DNA of 64,000 nt from Streptomyces xantholiticus. GTDB lineage: Bacteria > Actinomycetota > Actinomycetes > Streptomycetales > Streptomycetaceae. A program made the position numbers and the translations under genes. Under the pieces are notes generated by a model. It searched no databases. It was not told where the DNA came from and was given only the letters and a program-made list of their open reading frames with translations. This document shows positions 16,917-23,883 of the stretch, in pieces (position 1 is the stretch's first letter; each line of letters starts with the position of its first letter). The stretch lies in the NCBI RefSeq assembly GCF_014651015.1, contig NZ_BMWB01000012.1:124001-188000 (forward strand), written 5' to 3'.

Positions 16917-18698
16917 ATGGCATCCTCGACGACGACCGGTGACGGCACCGGCCTGGTGGAGATGGCCTGGGATCCGATCACCCGGATCGTGGGAAGTCTC
17001 GGCATCCACGCAAAGATCGACTTCAAGCAGAAGCGCGTCGCGGAGTGCTACAGCACCTCGTCGGTCTTCCGCGGCTACAGCGTCTTCATGCGCGGCAAGG
17101 ACCCGCGCGACGCACACTTCATCACCAGCCGGATCTGCGGTATCTGCGGCGACAACCACGCCACCTGCTCCGTGTACACCCAGAACATGGCGTACGGCGT
17201 GAAGCCGCCGCACCTCGGCGAGTGGATCATCAACCTCGGCGAGTCCGCCGAGTACATGTTCGACCACAACATCTTCCAGGAGAACCTGGTCGGGGTCGAC
17301 TACTGCGAGAAGATGGTCCGCGAGACCAACCCGGGCGTCCTCGAACTCGCCGAACGCACGGAGGCGCCGCACGCCGCCGACCACGGCTACCGCACCATCG
17401 CCGACATCATGCGCTCCCTCAACCCACTCGAGGGCGAGTTCTACCGCGAAGCGCTCCAAGTCAGCCGCTACACACGGGAGATGTTCTGCCTGATGGAGGG
17501 GCGCCACGTCCACCCCTCCACGCTGTACCCGGGCGGCGTCGGCACGATCGGGTCCGTACAGCTCTTCACCGACTACCTCTCCCGCCTCATGCGCTATGTG
17601 GAGTTCATGAAGCGTGTCGTCCCCCTGCACGACGACCTCTTCGACTTCTTCTACGAGGCTCTGCCGGGGTACGAGGAAGTGGGCCGCCGGCGTGTGCTGC
17701 TCGGCTGCTGGGGAGCGCTCAACGACCCCGAGTACTGCGACTTCACCTACGCCAACATGAGCGACTGGGGCCGGCGCATGTTCGTCACACCCGGCGTCAT
17801 CGTGGACGGCAAGCTCGTCACCAACGACCTGACCGAGATCAACCTCGGTATCCGTATCCTCCTGGGCAGTTCCTACTACGAGGACTGGCAGGGCCAGGAG
17901 CAGTTCGTCACCCACGACCCGCTCGGCAACCCGGTCGACCCGCGCCACCCCTGGAACCAGCACACCATTCCCGCCCCGCAGAAGCGGGACTTCAGCGACA
18001 AGTACAGCTGGGTCATGTCGCCGCGCTGGTTCGACGGCAAGGAGCACCTGCCGTTGGACACCGGCGGCGGCCCGATCGCGCGCCTGTGGTCCACCGCCCT
18101 GTCCGGGCTCGTCGACATCGGGTACGTCAAGGCCACCGGCCACAGTGTCGTCATCAACCTGCCCCGCACGATGACCAAGCCGGAGACCACGTTCGAGTGG
18201 AAGATCCCCCAGTGGAGCAACGCGCTGGAGCGCAACCGCGCCCGCACGTACTTCCAGGCCTACGCCGCGGCCGTCGCGCTGCACTGCGCGGAGAAGGGGC
18301 TCGAGGAGGTCCGCGCCGGACGCACCCAGACCTGGGAGAAGTTCGAGGTGCCGGACGAGTCCATCGGCGTCGGCTTCACCGAGGCGGTGCGCGGTGTCCT
18401 CTCGCACCACATGGTCATCAGGGACGGCAAGATCGCCAACTACCACCCGTACCCGCCGACGCCGTGGAACGCCTCCACACGCGACACGTACGGCACACCC
18501 GGTCCCTACGAGGACGCCGTGCAGAACACACCGATCTTCGAGGAGAACCCGCCGGAGAACTTCAAGGGCATCGACATCATGCGTGCCGTGCGCAGCTTCG
18601 ACCCCTGTCTGCCGTGCGGCGTCCACATGTACGTGGGCGCCGGCAGGACGGTGAAGTCGATGCACGTGCCCACCGGGCTGAGCGGCCTCGCCGGATGA
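16917..18698 (+). CDS. hhyL: [NiFe] hydrogenase large subunit, group 1h (high-affinity)
   Basis: The 593-residue catalytic subunit that oxidises H2. The two Ni-Fe ligand motifs are intact: RICGICGDNH (C74 and C77) and DPCLPCGVH (C564 and C567). Twenty-three residues follow the histidine of the second motif and are the expected peptide removed by the endopeptidase at 21952. The motif spellings match the actinobacterial high-affinity group, which scavenges atmospheric H2 in air. The gene starts 67 bp after the small subunit, and its stop overlaps the next gene as ATGA. Confidence 0.96.
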   Translation: MASSTTTGDGTGLVEMAWDPITRIVGSLGIHAKIDFKQKRVAECYSTSSVFRGYSVFMRGKDPRDAHFITSRICGICGDNHATCSVYTQNMAYGVKPPHLGEWIINLGESAEYMFDHNIFQENLVGVDYCEKMVRETNPGVLELAERTEAPHAADHGYRTIADIMRSLNPLEGEFYREALQVSRYTREMFCLMEGRHVHPSTLYPGGVGTIGSVQLFTDYLSRLMRYVEFMKRVVPLHDDLFDFFYEALPGYEEVGRRRVLLGCWGALNDPEYCDFTYANMSDWGRRMFVTPGVIVDGKLVTNDLTEINLGIRILLGSSYYEDWQGQEQFVTHDPLGNPVDPRHPWNQHTIPAPQKRDFSDKYSWVMSPRWFDGKEHLPLDTGGGPIARLWSTALSGLVDIGYVKATGHSVVINLPRTMTKPETTFEWKIPQWSNALERNRARTYFQAYAAAVALHCAEKGLEEVRAGRTQTWEKFEVPDESIGVGFTEAVRGVLSHHMVIRDGKIANYHPYPPTPWNASTRDTYGTPGPYEDAVQNTPIFEENPPENFKGIDIMRAVRSFDPCLPCGVHMYVGAGRTVKSMHVPTGLSGLAG

Positions 18699-19258
18699 GC
18701 GCGGTGACCGCGGAGGAGGCAGGCCGGCAGGTCGAGGAGGTCCTCGACCGGCTGGCCGCCACCCAGGACGCCGAAGCCTGCGCGGCGGCAGAGGAACTGG
18801 TGCGGGTGCTCATGGAGTTCTACGGTGCGGCGCTCGGCCGGGCAGTCGAACTGCTCCAACGCTCCACCGCCCAACCGCCCGGCACCCCGCTCGAGGGCTT
18901 GCTCGGGGACGAACTCGTGGCAAGCCTGCTGAATTTGCACGGGTTGCACCCGGAAGACCTGCCCGCCCGCATCGCGCGTGCCCTGGACGGCATTCCACAC
19001 CCCGTCGAGCAGGCGGGATTCGACCCGGCGACCGGTGTGCTGCGCCTGCGGGTCACCGCCTCGACGGGCTGCGGCTGTCCGAGCACCCAGGAGTCGGTCC
19101 GGCAGGCGGCTGTCGACGCGCTCGCGTGCTTCGCGCCCGAGGTGACCGGCGTGGACATGGAGGGGGCGGCCGCTTCGCGCGAGCCGGCGCTGCTCCAGAT
19201 CGGCAGCGGCCCGCCGCGCGCCGTATCGGGTGGCCGCTCATCGGCCGCGGCGTCGTGA
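18695..19258 (+). CDS. NifU-like domain protein of the hydrogenase locus
   Basis: A 187-residue protein. The N-terminal 100 residues are helical. The C-terminal part (about 105-165) resembles the NifU C-terminal iron-sulfur scaffold domain but carries TGCGCPS (C126 and C128, CxC) where typical NifU has CxxC. It is coupled by 4 bp to the large subunit and to the next gene. NifU-like proteins are a recurring neighbour of group 1h hydrogenases; a role in cluster delivery to the small subunit or in electron transfer is plausible but unproven. Confidence 0.82.
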   Translation: MSAVTAEEAGRQVEEVLDRLAATQDAEACAAAEELVRVLMEFYGAALGRAVELLQRSTAQPPGTPLEGLLGDELVASLLNLHGLHPEDLPARIARALDGIPHPVEQAGFDPATGVLRLRVTASTGCGCPSTQESVRQAAVDALACFAPEVTGVDMEGAAASREPALLQIGSGPPRAVSGGRSSAAAS

Positions 19259-19920
19259 GCGCGCCCCATGTCGGCCCGGGGCGGCCGTGGCGTCCTCCGG
19301 GCCCGCAGGGCCTGCGCCGCTTCACCACTGCCCGGCGGCCCCGCGAAGAGAAGTGCGAGCTGTGCGGGGCGCACCTCGGCGGTGAACGCCACCGGCACCT
19401 CGTCGACACCGAGAAGCGGGCACTGGTCTGCGCCTGTGGCCCCTGTTCTCAGCTGCTGGACCGCTCGGGCGGGCCGAACGGCCGCTTCCGGGCGGTCCCC
19501 GGCCGTTACCTGAGCGACCCGGGCCACCAGCTCGACGACACCGCCTGGGAGCTGCTGCGGATCCCCGTCGGTGTCGCTTTCTTCTTGCGCAACTCCGCCC
19601 TCGACCGACTCGTCGCGCTCTACCCGAGCCCGGCCGGAGCCACCGAGAGCGAACTCGAGCCGTCGTCCTGGCAGACCGTCCTCGAGGGGACGGACCTCGG
19701 CGCGCTGCTCGAACCGGACGTCGAGGCCCTGCTGCTGCGCCGCCACGGCGGTCGCACCGAGTGCTACCTGGTGCCGATCGACATCTGCTACGAACTGGTG
19801 GGCCGTATGCGACTGCGCTGGCAGGGCTTCGACGGCGGCGCGGAAGCCCGGGCCGACCTCGACGCGTTCTTCGCCCATGTCCGCGGCGCGGCCCGCGAGG
19901 TGCAGGGGAGCCGGTCATGA
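19255..19920 (+). CDS. DUF5947 family hydrogenase-associated protein
   Basis: A 221-residue protein from GTG 19255, coupled on both sides. A cysteine-rich knot lies near the N-terminus: C34 and C37 (KCELCGAHL) and C59, C61, C64 (CACGPC), with several histidines between, suggesting a bound metal or iron-sulfur centre. The remainder is a mixed alpha/beta domain with no recognised active site. DUF5947 proteins are found in high-affinity hydrogenase clusters; the role is unknown, and electron transfer is one inference from the cysteines. Confidence 0.82.
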   Translation: MSAPHVGPGRPWRPPGPQGLRRFTTARRPREEKCELCGAHLGGERHRHLVDTEKRALVCACGPCSQLLDRSGGPNGRFRAVPGRYLSDPGHQLDDTAWELLRIPVGVAFFLRNSALDRLVALYPSPAGATESELEPSSWQTVLEGTDLGALLEPDVEALLLRRHGGRTECYLVPIDICYELVGRMRLRWQGFDGGAEARADLDAFFAHVRGAAREVQGSRS

Positions 19921-20555
19921 CCGAGTTCTCCTTCAGCTGTACCGGCGTGCGCGCCGACGCGTACGCCGCGGGCCCGACCCTCGTTTTCCGGCTGCGGATC
20001 ACTGCCTCCGAGGGCGTACGGGTCCACGCCCTCGCGCTGCGCTGCCAGATCCGCATCGAACCCGCCCGGCGTGGATACGACACCGCGGAGGCCGAGGCGC
20101 TGACCGACCTGTTCGGCGAGCGCTCCCGATGGGGCAGCAGCCTCAACCCGGTGCAGTTCGCTCAGGTCTCCGTAATGGTCCCCGGCTTCACCGGGGAGAT
20201 CGAGACGGACCTGGTCGTGCCCTGCACCTACGACACGGACATCGCGGCATCACGCTACTTCCGGGCCCTGACCGACGGGGAGGTGCCGCTGCTCATGCTG
20301 TTCTCCGGTACCGCCTTCACCGGCGCCGGCGGCTTCCATGTCGAGCCCGTGCCCTGGGACAAGGAGGTCGCCCACCGGATGCCCGTGAAGGTCTGGCAAG
20401 AGATGGTCGAGCAGCACTTCCCCGGCTGCGGCTGGATCCGGCTCCCGCGGGACGCCATGGACGCACTGCTCGCCTACCGGTCCCGGCGCGCGCTGCCCTC
20501 GTGGCAGGCGACCGTCGAGACGCTCCTCGAAGAGGCGGGGGAGAGGACGGCATGA
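19917..20555 (+). CDS. DUF6084 family hydrogenase-associated protein
   Basis: A 212-residue soluble protein, coupled by ATGA to both neighbours. The first 140 residues are rich in beta-strand patterns (LVFRLRITASEGVRVHALAL), then comes a tryptophan-containing helical tail. It has no signal peptide, membrane helix or metal motif. DUF6084 is a family known to me only from hydrogenase loci of this type. The function is unknown; tight coupling argues that it acts on or with the enzyme. Confidence 0.8.
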   Translation: MTEFSFSCTGVRADAYAAGPTLVFRLRITASEGVRVHALALRCQIRIEPARRGYDTAEAEALTDLFGERSRWGSSLNPVQFAQVSVMVPGFTGEIETDLVVPCTYDTDIAASRYFRALTDGEVPLLMLFSGTAFTGAGGFHVEPVPWDKEVAHRMPVKVWQEMVEQHFPGCGWIRLPRDAMDALLAYRSRRALPSWQATVETLLEEAGERTA

Positions 20556-21955
20556 CCACAGCCACCCCGTTCACCCCCGACACACAGACCCGGCTCGCCG
20601 TCGCCCGGCAGGTCGCCGACGCGGTGCTCTTCGAGGGCTATGTGCTCTACCCGTACCGGGCGTCGGCCGCCAAGAACAAGCTGCGCTGGCAGTTCGGCGT
20701 CCTCGTCCCCCCGGCTTGGAGCGCCGCAGGCGAGGAACACGACTTCCAGCACACCGAATGCCTCATGGAACCGAAGCGGGGCGCGACGCTCGCGCTCGAG
20801 GTCCGCTTCCTGCACACTCAACGGCGCGTCGTCCAGGAGGCCCGGCACGACGGGACGTTCGAGACGGTACGCGAACTGCACCTGGACGACCGGGTCCTGG
20901 TGCCCTGGGACGAGGGCCGGGAGGAACGGGTCGAACTGACCGTTTCCGTAGCGGAGTTGGCGGGAGACGGCGTTGTCTTTCCCTTCACGCGTCCGGCGGC
21001 AGAGGACACCGAACCGGTCACCGACGCCGCAGGCCGGATCGTCGGACGGCTCGTACGCCGCCGAGAGGAAGTCAGCGGCGCCGTACGACTCTCCACGACC
21101 GAGCTGGACGGCCCGTACCGCGTCGAACGGCTGAGCGTGGTCGTGGAGAACACGAGCTCCTGGATGCCCGACAGCGGCGGCGACCGCGACGCGGCCCTGC
21201 CGTACTCACTTGTCGCCAGCCATGTGCTGCTGCGCCTGGACGCCGGCGCGTTCCTCTCCATGACCGACCCGCCCGAATGGGCGCGAGGCGCGGTCGCCGC
21301 CTGCCGGAATCTGCACACCTGGCCCGTGCTCGCCGGTGAACCGGGCAGCGGCGACCTGGTGCTCTCCTCGCCGATCATCCTCGAGGACCACCCGGCCATC
21401 GCGCCCGAGAGCCCCGGGGCCCTGTACGACGCCACCGAGATCGACGAGATCCTGGCCCTGCGCACCGCGGCACTGACCGACGAGGAGAAGCGCGAGGCCA
21501 GAGGGACGGACGCTCGTGCGGCAGCCGTGATCGATCTCGCCGACACCATGCCGCCGGAGGTGCTGGAGCGCCTGCACGGAGCGGTGCGCAGCCTGAGGGA
21601 GGTGACCGGGCAGCAGGAGCCCGACGAGCAGGCGGTGTTCCGGCCCGAAACCCCCTGGTGGGACCCGGGCGGCGACGCGAGCGTCGATCCGGACCGAGAC
21701 CATGTCATGGTCGACGGCCGGACGGTACGCACGGGCACCAGGGTCGTGCTGCGGCCGGGCCTGCGCCACACGGACGCCCAGGACCTGTTTCTGCACGGCC
21801 GCAGCGCACTCGTCGAAGCCGTGCTGCACGACGTCGACGGAGGAGTGCACATCGCTGTAACCGTCGACGACGATCCGGGCGCGGACATCCGTCGCGAGCA
21901 GGGGCGGTTCCTCTACTTCCAGCCCGACGAGGTCGAAGTCCTGGAGGACGTGTGA
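20552..21955 (+). CDS. Unrecognised 467-residue hydrogenase-locus protein
   Basis: A soluble, acidic 467-residue protein with no signal peptide, no membrane segment and no cysteine cluster. The first 250 residues alternate beta-rich stretches (RTRLAVARQVADAVLFEGY near the start, FPFTRPAAEDTEPV midway). The last 120 residues include a short barrel-like end (RPGLRHTDAQDLFLHGRSA through FLYFQPDEVEVLED). It is coupled by ATGA to the DUF6084 gene and by GTGA to the protease, so it belongs to the hydrogenase operon. I do not recognise a family name and propose no activity. Confidence 0.82.
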   Translation: MTTATPFTPDTQTRLAVARQVADAVLFEGYVLYPYRASAAKNKLRWQFGVLVPPAWSAAGEEHDFQHTECLMEPKRGATLALEVRFLHTQRRVVQEARHDGTFETVRELHLDDRVLVPWDEGREERVELTVSVAELAGDGVVFPFTRPAAEDTEPVTDAAGRIVGRLVRRREEVSGAVRLSTTELDGPYRVERLSVVVENTSSWMPDSGGDRDAALPYSLVASHVLLRLDAGAFLSMTDPPEWARGAVAACRNLHTWPVLAGEPGSGDLVLSSPIILEDHPAIAPESPGALYDATEIDEILALRTAALTDEEKREARGTDARAAAVIDLADTMPPEVLERLHGAVRSLREVTGQQEPDEQAVFRPETPWWDPGGDASVDPDRDHVMVDGRTVRTGTRVVLRPGLRHTDAQDLFLHGRSALVEAVLHDVDGGVHIAVTVDDDPGADIRREQGRFLYFQPDEVEVLEDV

Positions 21956-22464
21956 CCACTCCCGTACCGTCCGGTCCCCGCACCCTGGTCGCCGGGGTCG
22001 GCAACATCTTCCTCGGCGACGACGGCTTCGGCGTCGAGGTCGCCAGAAGGCTGGCCCAGGAGGAACTGCCGCCCGATGTCGAAGTGGCCGACATCGGGAT
22101 CCGCGGCGTCCACCTCGCGTATCAGCTCCTCGACGGCTACGACACACTCGTGATCGTCGACGCGACCGCGCGCGGGAGCGAAGCGGGAACGCTGTATCTG
22201 ATCGAGCCGGGAGCGCCTGGCGACCGGCCCCTCGCGGAGGACGTCCCGCTCGACGGGCACCGGATGTCACCCGACGCCGTGCTGGCTCTGCTGGACACGC
22301 TGTGCGCGGGGACCGGCGCGACACCCCCGCGCCGCACGCTCGTGGTCGGCTGCGAACCCGCCGTCATCGACGAAGTCATCGGGCTCAGCCCGCAGGTGGA
22401 GGCCGCGGTGCCGGGAGCGGTGCGGATGGTGACCGACCTGGTTCGGAAGGAAGCCGCCGTATGA
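21952..22464 (+). CDS. Hydrogenase maturation protease (HyaD/HupD family)
   Basis: A 170-residue endopeptidase that removes the C-terminal peptide of the large subunit once nickel is in place. Family landmarks are GVGNIFLGDDGFGVEVA at the N-terminus (metal-binding Asp/Glu equivalent) and the central ADIGIRGVHLAYQLLDGYD segment with the second acidic ligand region. A further histidine, in GHRMSPDAVL, is also typical. GTG 21952 overlaps the previous stop. Its presence fits the 23-residue tail of HhyL. Confidence 0.92.
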   Translation: MTTPVPSGPRTLVAGVGNIFLGDDGFGVEVARRLAQEELPPDVEVADIGIRGVHLAYQLLDGYDTLVIVDATARGSEAGTLYLIEPGAPGDRPLAEDVPLDGHRMSPDAVLALLDTLCAGTGATPPRRTLVVGCEPAVIDEVIGLSPQVEAAVPGAVRMVTDLVRKEAAV

Positions 22465-22511
22465 AAGGCAGTCGAATGACAAGCCGTCGTAGCAGAAGTA
22501 CGGAGAATCCC

Positions 22512-22628
22512 ATGAAGAAGACCATCATCGGCGGCGCTGCCGCCGCCACGGCCGCCACGGCGGTTGCTGCCATCGTCAGGGGCGTCCTGCCCGACATCAA
22601 GCGCTACCTGCGCATCCGCAAGATGTGA
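22512..22628 (+). CDS. DUF6893 small alanine-rich membrane-type peptide
   Basis: A 38-residue peptide: two lysines, a glycine/alanine-rich hydrophobic core of about 20 residues, then a basic tail LPDIKRYLRIRKM. I chose ATG 22512, 6 bp after GGAGA, because the family is of this length. In-frame ATGs at 22461 (overlapping the protease stop) and 22476 would add up to 17 basic residues. It is the last gene of the structural operon before a GC-rich hairpin. The form suggests a single-pass anchor or an amphipathic membrane peptide; its link to the enzyme is inference. Confidence 0.68.
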   Translation: MKKTIIGGAAAATAATAVAAIVRGVLPDIKRYLRIRKM

Positions 22629-22642
22629 GCCCGGAGTGCTCG

Positions 22643-22666
22643 CCCGGGCCGGCGGGGCGGCCCGGG
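22643..22666. terminator. GC-rich hairpin between structural and hyp genes
   Basis: CCCGGGCC (22643-22650) and GGCCCGGG (22659-22666) form an 8-bp stem with an 8-base loop, 15 bp after the DUF6893 stop and 111 bp before hypA. It has no T-tract, so it may be a weak or attenuating terminator. It divides the structural operon from hypABFCDE. Confidence 0.5.
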
Positions 22667-22777
22667 TGAACCGAACGGCGTACGCAACGGTGTGACCCCG
22701 GCGCGCCGGACGCCCGGGCGCCACGGCTCCGCCCTGTAATGGGCGCCGGAGGCACCCCCGGCACAGGACGGAGACCG

Positions 22778-23185
22778 ATGCACGAGATGTCCGTCGCGCT
22801 CGCGGTCGTCGACCAGGTCGAGCAGGCAGCACGCTCCCGTGGGGCCGTCGGTGTCGAGAGCGTCAGCCTCGATGTAGGGGAGCTGGCCGGGGTCGTTCCC
22901 GACGCGCTGGCCTTCTGCTTCGAACTCGCCTGCGCCGGCACGGTCCTCGAAGGCGCCGAACTCTTCACCCGGTCTGTTCCGGGCACCGCCCGCTGCGGGA
23001 CGTGCGCGGACGTGTGGGACGTCGGAATGCCGCCGCAATTGATCTGCCCCGCGTGCGGCAATGCCGCCGCCGATCTCGTCTCGGGCCGCGAGCTGCGGAT
23101 CTCCGAGGTGCGGTGGGCCGACGTCGAGGCCGAGGCCGACGCGGCGCACGTACGCATCCGCGAACCGATTCCCCAGGAGAGCTGA
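22778..23185 (+). CDS. hypA: Hydrogenase nickel incorporation protein HypA
   Basis: A 135-residue nickel metallochaperone. The N-terminal nickel ligand motif is MHEMS (H2). The structural zinc site is two CxxC pairs at C73/C76 and C90/C93. It delivers Ni to the large-subunit precursor together with HypB. The start at MHE is fixed by the nickel motif, although the frame stays open upstream. It is the first gene of hypABFCDE and lies 2 bp before hypB. Confidence 0.95.
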   Translation: MHEMSVALAVVDQVEQAARSRGAVGVESVSLDVGELAGVVPDALAFCFELACAGTVLEGAELFTRSVPGTARCGTCADVWDVGMPPQLICPACGNAAADLVSGRELRISEVRWADVEAEADAAHVRIREPIPQES

Positions 23186-23187
23186 GC

Positions 23188-23883
23188 ATGTGCCGAGTAG
23201 TTGACCTCCAGCAGGCCGTCCTGGCGAAGAACGAGGCGGCGGCACAGATTCTGCGCACCGAACTGACCACCCGGGGCACCACGGTCGTCAACCTGCTCTC
23301 CAGCCCCGGCAGCGGAAAGACCGCCCTGCTCGAACGCGAGCTGCTGCTGGCCCGGGAACGCGGCGTCCCCGCCGCCGCACTCACTGCGGACCTGGCCACC
23401 GAGAACGACGCGGAACGCCTGGCCCGCTCCGGTGTCCCCGTCAAGCAGATCCTCACCGACGGGCTGTGCCACCTGGAAGCCGACATGCTCGCCAGGCACC
23501 TGCACAACTGGCTGCCCGAGGACACCCGGCTGCTGTTCGTCGAAAACGTCGGCAACCTGGTCTGCCCCGCCTCCTATGACCTCGGCGAGTCGCTCCGGGT
23601 CGTCCTCGCCTCCGTGACCGAGGGGGAGGACAAGCCGCTCAAGTACCCCACCGCGTTCGGGCTCGCGCACCTGGTGGTCGTCACCAAGACCGACATGGCG
23701 GAGCCCGCCGCTTTCGACGAGGCGGTCTTCCGCACCAATGTGCAGCAGGTCAACCCGGGTGTGGAGGTGGTCCTCACGTCCGTGCGCAGCGGAGAGGGCG
23801 CCGGCTGTCTCCTCGACCGGGCACTGTCGGCGGCCGAAGGGAGCGCCGTCCACGCTCCGGTGATGGCTCAGGCCCGCGCGTGA
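23188..23883 (+). CDS. hypB: Hydrogenase nickel incorporation GTPase HypB
   Basis: A 231-residue SIMIBI-class GTPase. The P-loop is SSPGSGKTAL (about 38-47), the base region DLATENDAERL, the G3-like segment ENVGNLVCPASYDLGE with the conserved metal-site cysteine, and the guanine specificity motif TKTD. The N-terminus (MCRVVDL) lacks both the CxxCGC nickel site and the histidine-rich stretch of some HypB proteins, so it should act in nickel transfer rather than storage. Its stop overlaps hypF as GTGA. Confidence 0.95.
   Translation: MCRVVDLQQAVLAKNEAAAQILRTELTTRGTTVVNLLSSPGSGKTALLERELLLARERGVPAAALTADLATENDAERLARSGVPVKQILTDGLCHLEADMLARHLHNWLPEDTRLLFVENVGNLVCPASYDLGESLRVVLASVTEGEDKPLKYPTAFGLAHLVVVTKTDMAEPAAFDEAVFRTNVQQVNPGVEVVLTSVRSGEGAGCLLDRALSAAEGSAVHAPVMAQARA

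Noticed and set aside
16860..18665. Long minus-strand open frame of about 600 codons opposite the hydrogenase large subunit
   Set aside because: It is antisense shadow of a strongly biased GC-rich gene; no family features, and the plus strand carries all catalytic motifs.
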